From the NCBI GenBank assembly GCA_009746045.1, contig RPFO01001842.1:26642-90641 (forward strand): DNA of 64,000 nt, in the 5' to 3' direction. Under the pieces are notes generated by a model, which had not been told where the DNA came from, made no database searches, and saw only the letters and a list, made by a program, of their open reading frames with translations. This DNA comes from Mesostigma viride. Lineage: Eukaryota; Streptophyta; Mesostigmatophyceae; Mesostigmatales; Mesostigmataceae. Within the stretch, counting starts at the first letter, position 1. Each line of letters begins with the position of its first letter. The translations under genes were made by a program, and so were the position numbers. Positions 1 through 10,266 of the stretch are shown here, piece after piece.

Positions 1-2025
1 TGGTGGGCCTCCGCGATGCGGTCGATGTCCAGCCGGGCGCCATGCCACTGATTGTTCACCAGCTGCTGTGAGAGCAAGCTGAGGAACCCCACGTGGGAGA
101 GGCAGTCAGGGCGGTTGGCGCGGGTGAGAGTCTGCAGGATGTAGGCGTTGCCGACCGCGTTGGCCAGGTGCCCCGTGGCGACCCGGTGCCACCACACCCG
201 CGAGACAAGGGCCTTCTGCAGGTCGTAGTTGCTGGCGAGCTGGTCAAACTTGTCCACTGCCTTGTAGCAGCTCCAGTACGCGGGAATGAGCGAGGGGGCA
301 GTGACCATGACGCGCTCGTCGCGGCCGCCATGGCGGCTGACCATCTCCTCCTCAAAGGGGATGCCCTTGGCCAGCACCCACACGAGCTTGCGGTCCTGCC
401 ACGCGCACAGGGTCAGCCCATCACGGTTGACAGCCCATGCGTAGTCCCCCTGGACTGGCCTGCGGGGCATGCGGCGCTTGACCTCGGCGACGGGGATGCC
501 ACGGCGGTTGGGGAGCACCGTGCCCACCACACGGTGGCCCATGCGGTGGCACGTCTCAATCACCTCGCGCCCGGTGTAGAACCGGTCCATGGCCATGTTG
601 ACCCCGTGTGGCAGCGTGCTGGCGAGCTCACTCACCACGTGAAAGGTATGGTTGACCTGGGGTGCCCAGCTTGTCGTACGTGTTGGCATGGTAGAGGTAG
701 CCGGTGGGCCAGTCGTTCAGGCAATACTGCTTCACGTGGAAGGGGGCAGGCTTGCTCGGGTTGAAGCACCTTATCGGGCACAGCTTGTGCCTGGATGCGA
801 TGCTCCTCTCGTCGATGGCGGCCGCGCTGCCTGGGATGAAGTACTTCTTGTAGGCCACGTTCAAGATGTCCTCCAGCCACAAGAACTGCCACAGTCGCCA
901 CTCGCGTGTCTGCGTGTTGGCGGGGCGCTGGGCAGAGTCCCGGAAGTGTAGGAAGCGTGTAATTTGCTGAAAGCGCTGAAAGGGCATCACGTGCTGCAGG
1001 TTAGCAGCATGAGCAGCACCAAGTGGCTGGCCAGAAAAATAATCAGACCGGGCAGGCATGGCCACGAGTGACATGGTCAAGAGGAGGCCCAGCCACTTGC
1101 CCAGCTCGTTCATGGAAAGAGGCGACCACTCCCGTGCCCCAGCAGATGCCGTGCGCTGCTTCTCCTCGGCATAGCGGTTTGTCTCCTTGACAATCCGCTC
1201 CAGCACGGGGCCAGGCTGCCAAAACAGCAAGAATAGCTCGAGAGGAGAAAACCTGTAAGGAACCCCCGGGATGTTCTGATACATCGCCTTGCGCTCACCG
1301 TCAACCGGCTCAGAATGCCGCGGGCGGGGAAGTGTTGCAGGATCCGGCGTGCCAGTGCCGAACACCCACCCATCGTCGCCATCGTCGCCACCATCGGGAG
1401 CATCGTCCCCCGCCTCCTCCGCCTCAGCATCGCTGTCAACGAGCTCGGGAACGACGTCGTCATCGACAGAAGAGTCGCTGGCCTCGGAGTCGGGTTGATC
1501 CGGAGGGGGCAGCCGCTGCAGACGCCTCCTTGCAGCAGGCGCGATGGCTGGAGTCTTCCTCGGGTTGCCTGCACGACACTTGGCACGTTTCTTGACCGGG
1601 GAAGTGGAGATATCCTCGCTATCCCCCTCGTCATCCGCCTCGGGCTCCGATGCCGGCTCCGAGGCATCTGGACCGTCACCTGCGCTCCCACCTTCCTGCC
1701 CATCGCTGCCTGCATCCCCTTCCTCCTCTACCTCGTCCTCCGCAGGCCTAGAGGTCTCTCCTACCTTCCTGAACTGAAAAATCTGCTCTTTTGTCAACTT
1801 ATATTTGCATGGATCGTCGACAAATTTGCACCATCCGTGATTCTTATCGCGTGTCACCTCCGCTACATGGCCGTCTAGACGATAATGCGCATGATTCTCA
1901 CCATATTCTTGCACTGCCCACGGCTCTCCGAAGAAGGCCGGAGGCACTGCCACCTTAAATCCAAGTTTCAGTCGAAATGTGGCCAGCAGCTGGCCAGTAG
2001 GCGACGCCATGTCTGTCGAGGTCAA
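1..2025 (-). pseudogene. piggyBac transposase (DDE_Tnp_1_7), frameshifted, C-terminus off window
   Basis: Transposase of the piggyBac family, which excises and inserts the element at TTAA sites in the nucleus. The Met-start frame runs from 2025 down to 628 (465 aa). It has a basic/polar N-terminus, a long acidic stretch (about residues 95-215), then the DDE domain. The first catalytic Asp is in AIDERS (about residue 403). Near 645 the frame shifts by one base. The other frame then carries the rest of the domain to position 1, with the second Asp in MAMDRFYTG and the third in AVDKFDQL. All three catalytic Asp are therefore still encoded, but in two frames. GTGAGT occurs at the shift, but coding similarity resumes at once, so a frameshift is likelier than an intron. 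The C-terminal Cys-rich zinc finger, if present, is beyond the left edge. Confidence 0.85.
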
Positions 2026-2322
2026 ACGTCGTTTCGTCGTCGTGCACGTCTTTTTGCAAAAAACGCAGATTTTTTTCCCGCCGAAAGTACCCCAGGACCA
2101 GGGTACCCCCCTGGGTTTGCCAGATCAGTACTCCCTGGCCAAGTGTCCAAAGTACGGTCTGAAGTGCTCTACGGAAAGCTGAGATCTAGATCTTTCAATC
2201 CCGCCAGGTGGCACCATCAAATTATTTTTGGCGCGGCGCCTGCCAAGGCGCACAAACTCAGTCCGTTAGAGTGGCGCGAGTTCAACTGGTACCACTAAAA
2301 CGGACTCAGTACCATTTAAGGG
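1..2322 (-). mobile_element. piggyBac-type DNA transposon, cut by left window edge
   Basis: A cut-and-paste transposon of the piggyBac superfamily, read on the minus strand. Its transposase-5' end lies on the right. There the element ends in CCCTTAAATGGTAC (minus strand), directly abutting TTAA at 2323-2326, the target duplicated by piggyBac elements. The terminal sequence closely resembles the perfect terminal repeat of the non-autonomous element at 7118-8806 (CCCCTAAATGGTCT). Just inside the end, around 2265-2311, are two near-complementary blocks (ACTGAGTCCGTT and AACGGACTGAGT on the minus strand), a subterminal inverted repeat. The other end is outside the window, so target duplication cannot be confirmed. 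Confidence 0.8.
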
Positions 2323-2336
2323 TTAATTAATTAAAT

Positions 2337-4345
2337 AATTAATAAGGAACATAACTCCGGCCATTGGGAGTATATGTAGCACATAGCCCAGAGAAGGGGC
2401 ATATGGCCTATCATACATTCTAAGCTACTTCCTGCAAGGGTGGGAATGTAAACGACCCTTGCTCTAGGTGCACCAGGGCACTTGCAGCCCCATGATCTTC
2501 AAGCTATGCCCAGCGAAGGGGGAGCCTGTCATGGGGGGGGAGATCAGCATAGCTAGACAAAAAAGCTAGGGCATGGCGTCTCAGCAGAGAGTTACTCCCT
2601 GCATGGGCACAACATAACTAAATAAAGCTAGGCATCATCTGGAGGGTGGCTCATCATAGGCACACATGTACATGATTAAATAAAGCGCGTGGCTTAGCTG
2701 GGATAGTGCCTCTAGGAGGCGTACATATACATGGCCACGGTCTATCTATTCTACACTACTACTGCTGTATTCCCCCAAGCTGGGGCGTCTGGAGTCGCTG
2801 GGGCTGCGGGGGTCGCCTGCCAGGGCTTGTGGCCGACGAAGATGGCCACCCCCTTCCAGTACACCGGCTGCCCCGCCTTGGTCTGCCGGAGCTGGAGGTA
2901 GGTCGGCCATAGCTCCCGTCGCCGTTGTTGCTGCGCCAGGGTCAAGTCGTCATCAAGGGTGAAGAGAGTCTTCTCGAGCCGCTTGCGGCGTCTGAGAAAA
3001 GAAATCTTGTCCGCCGGGGTAGGGTTAAAGGTGAGAAGGAGCGGGGGCGCCCCTGCCTTACCCCGCGCGCAAGGAAGGCGGTGGGCGATCGACCAGCTCG
3101 ATCTCACCGTTAAGGCCCATGCGACCAAGGATTTCTCTCTCAAACGCACGCGTAAGCTTCTCGGAATTCTCACCTTCCTCCATGGTGAAGTTCTTGACAA
3201 TGACGTTGAGGCTGCGCTTGGCGAGCTCGGCCTCCTCGCGGAGGTCAAGCGTCTGCCGTTGGAGCTGGGCTGCGACGGCGGAGGTGGTCAGTGGAGGTGG
3301 TATGTTGCTTAAGCATGTCCGCCCAGGTGGTGATGGGAGGAGCATCGCCGGCCAGGCCAGCCGGGGCTGGCTTCAGGCGGCAATGTCCTTCACCGCCTGG
3401 GCGGTGAGGCCTGCGGTGTTCTGCAGAACCTCGATAGCGATGGCGTTGGTCGATGTCACGGGCTGGTCGATGTCACGGAGCTGGGCGGTGATGGCGTCGG
3501 AGGTGCATGGTGGTGGCGGTGGAGGAGGCGAGGAGGGTGGAGGTGGCGGTGGAGATGGTGGAGGTGGCGGTGGAGAGGAGGGGGAGCTCGGCAGCCAGCG
3601 TGCTGCCCATGACCGCCACATCTGCAGCGATGGGGGCCACGTGCTGCTCGAGGGCCTCCTGGAGGAGTGAGCGGATGGAGGATTCGGTTAAGGTGGTGGT
3701 GAGGGGCTTTGGGGGCCAAAGCTTCTCGATGGAGCGTCCAAGGAGGGAAAAGAGAGCGAATTGCTGGAGGTGGGGGCGGCGGAGGCTGGGAAAGTGGTCG
3801 AAAGAGGAGACGTGATTCTGGCGAGGATCAAAGAGGCGACCTCGGATGAAGAGCTGCTTGCACAATTCAACAAGCTGCGAGGCGTGTGATGACTGTGATC
3901 CAAAAACACGCAGCCCAGGATGTGTTCCTCGGTGAACTTGTCCAAGAAGTCGGGCTGGCGGGCTTCGGCTACAAATTCGATCTCGACCCAGCTCGGCTCG
4001 GCAGGGCGACTGCGCTTGGGTTCAGGCGACGCTGCTGGCGAGGCGGGCTCAGCAGGGGGCTGGGCGACCACTAGAGCTTGGCTAGTGGCGCCGCTGCCTT
4101 CTGGGCCGGTTGGCGAAGCTGCAGCCGGGGCTGCAGACGTATTTTCATTGCTGAGCGCAGCCGCCAGGCTGCGTTGCGTCGAGAGGCGTTTGCTCATCGT
4201 ATATTGCGTAATAGCTTCGGAAAATTATATCAGCATGTGCGTCGTAGAAAGATCGACGCGTCGATTGTGATATTCACGGCTAAATTCGGTGCTCAAACGT
4301 GAAAGTTATGTCAGAGCTCCGCCGTCAGCCATGGCTACCTCGTGG
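2337..4345 (-). mobile_element. half-LINE copy A (ORF1-only, non-autonomous retroelement)
   Basis: Member of a dispersed family seen in at least five places here (also 5790-9595, 22132-22360, 39503-40796, 42110-42395). In its own sense the element starts near 4345, carries an L1-ORF1-like reading frame, then about 410 bp of 3' untranslated region. It ends in a short hairpin (block TATGTGCTACAT, then CTCCCAA..GGAG) and an AT-rich tail of TTAAT repeats. No reverse transcriptase follows ORF1 in this copy or in copy B, so the family looks non-autonomous. Boundaries come from comparison between copies; no target duplication was found for this copy. Confidence 0.65.
2751..4197 (-). pseudogene. L1 ORF1p-like protein of half-LINE copy A, decayed
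   Basis: Starts at MSKRLSTQ (4197) and ends at 2751 after several frame changes (about 3700-3860, 3500-3620, 3350 and 3060). The parts in order: a low-complexity Ser/Ala/Pro N-terminus; a proline-rich stretch; a heptad-rich segment (QLQRQTLDLREEAELAKRS) that could be a coiled coil; NVIVKNF..., which resembles the start of the RRM-like domain of L1 ORF1p; and DDDLTLAQQQRRRELWPTYL followed by a basic tail, which resembles the L1 ORF1p C-terminal domain (Asp-Leu-x-x..Arg-Arg-Glu-Leu-Trp-Pro). ORF1p coats LINE RNA. The family assignment rests on motif order only. The frameshifts mean this copy is probably not translated whole. Confidence 0.55.
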
Positions 4346-4639
4346 CTGCATATGATACACCCCCGGGATAGAGCACTCAATATAGTTGTCTAGATGGGAG
4401 CAATCGATCAATTAATTAGGCATTACAGCATGCACTTGAAATGATATTAGCGCACAGCGTTATAGTATACCTGAAGTCAATTAGCTCTGGCACCTTGTGG
4501 TCATCAGCTTGCGCCTTAATTAGCCGACATCTTGAGCCCACCTCACGTTTGTAGCATATAAGCTATGTGTCAGCCTACCTATGGTATTAATTAATGCTCC
4601 GTGACTCCCCAACGGGAGCACGAGTCTAATTAATTAATT

Positions 4640-4852
4640 ATGGTATTGCACTGGTTGTATTGCACCCACAGTGTTGCGCCCCGGCATATATGATGCACCA
4701 TGCTAGGTGGCGAGAGCGCTCTGTGGCCTGCCCACTTGCGGCAGTGAGAGAAGCTAGGGCGCCCTCCCTCCTTCTCGCTGTGTATATAGGGTTGAAGGTT
4801 CCTTTACTCTGTATTGGTACCCACGTGACGCAGTCACGTTCTTATTAATTAA
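4640..4852 (+). repeat. dispersed repeat B (short retroelement-like, hairpin 3' end)
   Basis: A short repeat also seen at 29035-29220 and 41285-41425. Shared landmarks in order: TTGTATTGCACCCACNG, GTGGCCTGCCC, GAGAGAAGC, GGTTGAAGGTTCCTTTA, TTGGTACCCACGTGACG, and a terminal hairpin CACGTGACGCAGTCACGT followed by TTAATTAATT. The hairpin plus AT-repeat tail suggests a 3' end used by a reverse transcriptase; it could be a SINE or a truncated LINE. No coding sequence is seen. A second hairpin, CTCCCCAACGGGAG, with a TAATTAATT tail at 4603-4640 lies immediately upstream and may be the end of another fragment. Confidence 0.5.
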
Positions 4853-5769
4853 TTCATTCATTCATTCATTCATTCATTCATTCATTCATTCATTCATTCA
4901 TTCATTCATTCATTCATTCATTCATTCATTCATTCATTCGTTCGTTCGTTCGTTCGTTCGTTCGTTCGTTCGTTCGTTCGTTCGTTCGTTCGTTCGTTCG
5001 TTCGTTCGTTCGTTCGTTCGTTCGTTCGTTCGTTCGTTCGTTCGTTCGTTCGTTCGTTCGTTCGTTCGTTCGTTCGTTCGTTCGTTCGTTCGTTCGTTCG
5101 TTCGTTCGTTCGTTCGTTCGTTCGTTCGTTCGTTCGTTCGTTCGTTCGTTCGTTCGTTCGTTCGTTCATTCATTCATTCATTCATTCATTCATTCATTCA
5201 TTCATTCATTCATCATTCATTCATTCATTCATTCATTCATTCATTCATTCATTCATTCATTCATTCATTCATTCATTCATTCATTCATTCATTCATTCAT
5301 TCATTCATTCATTCATTCATTCATTCATTCATTCATTCATTCATTCATTCATTCATTCATTCATTCATTCATTCATTCATTCATTCATTCATTCATTCAT
5401 TCATTCATTCATTCATTCATTCATTCATTCATTCATTCATTCATTCATTCATTCATTCATTCATTCATTCATTCATTCATTCATTCATTCATTCATTCAT
5501 TCATTCATTCATTCATTCATTCATTCATTCATTCATTCATTCATTCATTCATTCATTCATTCATTCATTCATTCATTCATTCATTCATTCATTCATTCAT
5601 TCATTCATTCATTCATTCATTCATTCATTCATTCATTCATTCATTCATTCATTCATTCATTCATTCATTCATTCATTCATTCATTCATTCATTCATTCAT
5701 TCATTCATTCATTCATTCATTCATTCATTCATTCATTCATTCATTCATTCATTCATTCATTCATTCATT
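4853..5769. repeat. (TTCA)n/(TTCG)n/(TTCA)n microsatellite
   Basis: About 917 bp of a four-base repeat: TTCA for about 21 units (4853-4936), then an uninterrupted TTCG block of 57 units (4937-5164), then TTCA again to 5769 with a single one-base slip near 5211. It starts directly at the TTAATTAATT tail of repeat B, so it was probably seeded by a retroelement tail. Both flanks carry half-LINE copies in opposite orientation. The reading frames through it (Asn-Glu-Arg-Thr repeats) are artefacts. Confidence 0.97.
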
Positions 5770-5948
5770 AATTGCGGTATTCAAGGCCGACGTCAAGCCA
5801 CGAGCCACGAGGTAGCCATGGGTGACGGCGGAGCTCATGAATAACTTTCACGTTTGAGCACCGAATTTAGCCGTGAATATCACAATCGACGCGTCTTTCT
5901 ACGACGCACATGCTGATATACTTTTCCGAAGCTATTACGCAATATACG

Positions 5949-8900
5949 ATGAGCAAACGCCCATCGACGCAACCCAGCCTGACGGCTGCGCTCGGCAATG
6001 AAAATACATCTGCAGCTTCGGCTGCAGCTTCGCCCTCAGGCCCGGCAGGCAGCGGTGACACTAGTCGCGCACTGGTGGTCGCCCAGCACCCTCCCGGGCT
6101 TCCTGCCTAGCCTTCAGCCTCGCCCGAGCCCAAACGCAGCCGCCCAACCGAACCTAGCTGGTCTGAGGACGACTTTGACGTTGACGAGTTATTTTCAATC
6201 TTCGACGTCAACAGACCCGGCTATTTCGACAGGGCACCCATCCGGATCCTGGAGCTTTTTTTTTATTGGTCGTATGCCTCCCTTTTCAACCTGTGCCAGC
6301 GCCTCCAACGCCATAAATGCTTCCGCATGCAGCCAGTCTGATGGCAGTTCCAGCCCCGTGCACTGACCTGTCTGGCTGGACGCGACCGCGCCTTCAGCTT
6401 GCCGCCCTCTTTTCCATCCTTCAGCGCCGTGCCACGGACGTCTGGCGCCCCACCCCCCTGACCGAATCCACCCTCCTCCTCTACCTCAACGAAGCCCTCT
6501 CACAGCACGTGACGCCCCTAGCTGCAGATGTGGCAGCTGTGAGTCGCACGCTGGCTGCTGAGCTCCCCACCATCCCCACCGCCACCGCCACCCTCCTCGC
6601 CTCCACCCCCCCCCTCCCTCCGCCTCCACCGACGCTGGCATCACCACCGAGCCGCTCCGCGACATTGACCAGCGCCTTAAGGACAATGCAATCGCCATCG
6701 AGGTCCTGCAAAACACCGCAGGCCTCACCGCCCAGGCGGTGAAGGACATTGCCGCCAAGCCAGCACCGGCTGGCCTGGCCGGCGATGCTCCTTCCATCCC
6801 GACCTGGGCGGACATGCTTAAGCAGCTCACGCCATGGCATTGCCACCTCCATGCACCACCTCCGCCGTCGCAGCACAGCTCCAGCAGCAGACGCTCGACC
6901 TCCGCGAGGAGGCCGAGCTCGCCAAGCGCAGCCTCAACGTCATTGTCTTGAAAGAACTTCGACATGGAGGAAGGTGAGAATTCCGAGAAGCTTGCAGTTT
7001 GAGAGAGAAATTCTTAGTCGCATGGGCCTTACTGGTGAGATCGAGCTGGTTGCCCACCGCCTCCCCCGGCCGCGCGCGGGGTAAGGCAGGGGCGCCCCCG
7101 CTCCTTCTCACCTTTAACCCCTAAATGGTCTGAGATCCTGCCGATAAATCGGCTGGATCTTCACAATTTTGCAAACCAGATGCCATCCAACCTACCCATA
7201 TCCAATGGCTGTCCTTGGGGGCCAAGCATGTCCATGAGTTGCCCTTCGGGTTGGTATATCACAACCTCACATATATGCAGGGTAGGCCATATATAACTGC
7301 CGTCAAAGTCAGGGGGGTCAAGACGCGCGTTTTCATTTTTGGTAGAATGTGCATTTTGAATTATGTTATAAGACCTAGGCACCTACCACTTCAGGGATGA
7401 TAAACAATTAGTTGCTGAACAGTTTGAGCCATTGGGGTCATCATTTGGGTGGGTATACCAGCAGTTACACCCAGTACAGCCCATAGGGGTACCGTTGGTA
7501 AAAAGCAACCAAGGGGGTAGGAGTGGGCATACTACCTACTAATATGGCCACCAACCATGCCAAACAATACATTTCCCTTCCACAATGATGGGGAAACATA
7601 ACTGCATCATCACACTGCCCTTACATGGCACCTATGTGCAGGTGCTACCTTGTCCATGCACGTAGGTAACGTGGTACGGATACCCTACGCAAGGCATGCA
7701 TTCTAGGAGGCAGCCACCAACAAACTAGTGATGTTGAGCCTATTTCAGCCTGCCCTAGCAAGGATAAACTAGGCCTAAGCTGCTATAGCTTGCCAGGTGA
7801 TGGCCAGCACACCTGGTGGCACATGCTGTCAATGGGAAGCTTTTACTCACCAGTTACGTGCTTGATGATGCCACAGAGACCAGCCAACTGCCTCACACTC
7901 ATGCAATATGTGTATGGGAAATGTATAACAAACATATATGGAGGTATTCAAACCCATACAGCCTCTAAAACTTATCACCATCACCCTGTGGCAGGTCAAC
8001 TGACTGAGGGAAGCATCTAAGAAGGGTGTTTTAGAAAGGGGCCAGGCCAGGGTCAAGAAAGAGCATGAATAATGCAAAAAGAATGTGCTACACAAGCTAG
8101 AACGTATATATAAACGTCAAACATCGATAGGAAAACGATGCTTAAGCTTTACCAGGCATGGATGGCGTTACCTTGGCCCAGGCGGTGGCCGCAAAATGGC
8201 GCATTTCGGCACACCAAAGTTGTGCAGCATGGTCGCTGGATTCGGCGATTTCTGGCCACCCTTGCACGTTAACGACTAATATGTATCATAAAAAGTACAA
8301 AGAAACCGATATATCCTTTAAAATATGCCGGAAAGGTATTGCTGTCAACGTTTCTATCGTCCGGCCTGATCGCAGTTTTTTCCAGCAAGAACGCTGCCGA
8401 CACCTATCAAATGGCATTCCCGCGAACCAAAACTTGGCCTGTATGATCTTTAGGACGTATAAAATCAATATCCTAAGTTTGGTAAGAAAATTCGAACGAA
8501 AACGTAAATGCCATGCGTGGGCGCAAGCCGCCATGGCCAGGTCGTCGTTTTCCGGAATGCACGTTGTACGTGAAAAAGTACCCTGACCCCTTGTACTTTG
8601 ACCGGCCAGAACACCTCTATAACTTTGTCAGAAGTATGCAAACCCATATACCATGCTTTAGAGTATTTTATAAACTTTCGATCTTCTCAGCTAAACGTTT
8701 CCTAATTCTCAATAGTTTTCGCGGCATTTGGTCGCCCGAGAAGGGGCCGATGCATCGGCTGGAACTCGATTTTTGGCGGAAAATCGGCCGCAAGACCATT
8801 TAGGGGTTAAGAACCCGGCAGACAAGATTTCCCTCCTCAGACGCCGCAAGCGGCTCGAGAAGACTCACTTCACCCTTGACGACGACTTGACCCTGGCGCA

Positions 8901-9084
8901 GCAACAACGGCGACGGGAGCTATGGCCGACCTACCTCCAGCTCCGGCAGACCAAGGCGGGGCAGCCGGTGTACTGGATCGAAGGGGGTGGCCATCTTCGT
9001 CGGCCGGCCACAAGCCCTGGCATGCGACCCCCGCGGCCCCAACGACTCCAGCCGCCCCAGCTTAGGGGAATACAGCAGCAGTAG
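5949..9084 (+). pseudogene. L1 ORF1p-like protein of half-LINE copy B, interrupted
   Basis: Starts MSKRPSTQ at 5949 and stops at 9084. Its stretches match copy A in another mixture of frames: N-terminus 5949-6110, LTESTLLLYLNEALSQHV around 6460-6510, an internal segment around 6680-6760, and the coiled-coil/RRM-like part around 6880-7080. The C-terminal domain (DDDLTLAQQQRRRELWPTYL) lies on the far side of the inserted piggyBac element, at 8810-9084. The 5' boundary of that last block (KNPADKIS) joins in frame to LLLTF before the insertion, so the insertion split a continuous reading frame. Other frameshifts and an early stop at 6108-6110 show the copy was also decaying by point changes. Confidence 0.55.
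7118..8806. mobile_element. non-autonomous piggyBac-type element with TTAA target duplication
   Basis: A 1,689-bp insertion with perfect 14-bp terminal inverted repeats (CCCCTAAATGGTCT at 7118; its reverse complement ends at 8806). It is flanked by TTAA at 7114-7117 and 8807-8810. Both ends carry a subterminal palindrome of the same core: GCCGATAAATCGGC (7140-7153) and GCCGATGCATCGGC (8746-8759). No reading frame inside resembles a transposase, so it must rely on one elsewhere; its ends resemble those of the piggyBac copy at the left edge. It sits inside the ORF1 of half-LINE copy B, so it is the younger insertion. Confidence 0.9.
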
Positions 9085-9605
9085 TGTAGAATAGATAGAC
9101 CGTGGCCATGTACATGTAAGCCTCCTACAGGCCCTATACCAGCTGAGCCACGTGCATTATTTAGGCATGTACATGTGTGCCTATGATGGGCCATGCACAC
9201 TCCAGATGATGCCTAGTTTTATTTAGTTATGCTGTGCTCATGCAGAGAGCTGCTCTCTGCTGAGATGCCACGCTCTAGCTTTTGTATTCTGATTTTCTGA
9301 TTTGGCACGCCGCAAAGGTGAAACCATTTGCGTTCAGTGCCGGTCCGCGGAAAACGCGATCTGCAAATGAATTTGTATAGCTATGATGATCTTCCCCCAC
9401 ATGACATGCTCCCCCTTAGCTGGGCATAGTGTGATAGATCATGAGGGTGCAGGTGCCCTGGTGCCCCTAGAGCAAGTGTCGTTTACATTCCCACCCTTGC
9501 AGGAAGTAGCTTAGAATGTATTATAGGCCATATGCCCCTTCTCTGGGCTATGTGCTACAGATACTCCCAACGGAGTTATGTTCCTTATTGATTAATTCAA
9601 GGCCG

Positions 9606-9672
9606 TCTTTGGTGCCCAATCGTGAAAGTTATGAGCTCCGCCGTCAGCCATGGCTACTTTGTGGCTCGTGGT
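9606..9672 (-). repeat. inverted fragment of the half-LINE 5' end
   Basis: Right after copy B and its target repeat, about 65 bp (GTGAAAGTTATGAGCTCC onward) match the reverse complement of the half-LINE 5' end (5794-5850, and 4296-4345 in copy A). The element therefore carries, or has inserted beside, an inverted stub of its own 5' end. 5' inversion during target-primed reverse transcription, or an older truncated copy, would explain it. Confidence 0.55.
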
Positions 9673-10266
9673 CGTTGTGTACATTGACAACACGAGAAAA
9701 AGCTGGACGGCGCTACGTAGGCCAGCATGATGGGATCCATTTTCAGTGTAGGATATGCAGTGCACATCCGTAGAGAAGATTTGTACTTTGGGCATGTCAC
9801 TTATAACTAGTACCATCAAACAGCGTAGATTACAGCTAGTCACGCACTTGGCTTGCACCAACTAGCTAGACACGTCGTGGGTGGGGCCCAACCGCAGGGC
9901 TGCGGCCCTCACAACCAGGGGGGCACCTCGAGCTAGCTCCTTACGTGGGACGGGCCCACTGCGATCTGACATGCACATGAACGCCAGGCTGCCCGCACGT
10001 TCAAGGAGCACCTAGCAGAGGACATGCTCGGGGCTCAGAGCTTAGCTCTCAGTGATATGGAGAAAGATGCAGCTTGAATGCAAGGCCATCCATGGGCCCA
10101 CTGAGGTTGTAGAGGACCATGAGCCCCCCCAGTAGGCAAGAAGCGCGTTGATCACCGCCTCATGGTCGAAGAACGCCTGGCAGGCGGGACCGCTAGAGCT
10201 CGGCACTACGTGGCTACCTGCTACGTGGCGCATGCCCCCTTCAGTTGGTTTGTTAGTTTCGACATT
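9673..10266. other. no gene recognised between transposons
   Basis: About 600 bp without a convincing coding region. Short open frames exist but show no recognisable motif. No obvious repeat structure was seen. Confidence 0.5.

Larger units (their letters stand above)
5790..9595 (+). mobile_element. half-LINE copy B, full length, split by a piggyBac insertion
   Basis: Full-length plus-strand copy of the same family as 2337-4345. It is flanked by a 10-bp direct repeat, TTCAAGGCCG, at 5780-5789 and 9596-9605, a plausible target-site duplication. Removing the 1.69-kb insertion at 7118-8806 leaves an element of about 2.1 kb. It has a 5' leader, an ORF1 start at 5949, an ORF1 end at 9084, a 3' region with the CTCCCAACGGAG hairpin near 9565-9577, and an AT-rich tail. 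Again no RT lies between ORF1 and the 3' end, matching copy A. Confidence 0.7.

Noticed and set aside
628-660. Intron in the piggyBac gene starting at GTGAGT
   Set aside because: Homologous coding sequence continues immediately in another frame, so a one-base indel explains it better.
4930-5173. Open frames of Asn-Glu-Arg-Thr repeats
   Set aside because: They are the four-base microsatellite read in different frames; no coding signal.
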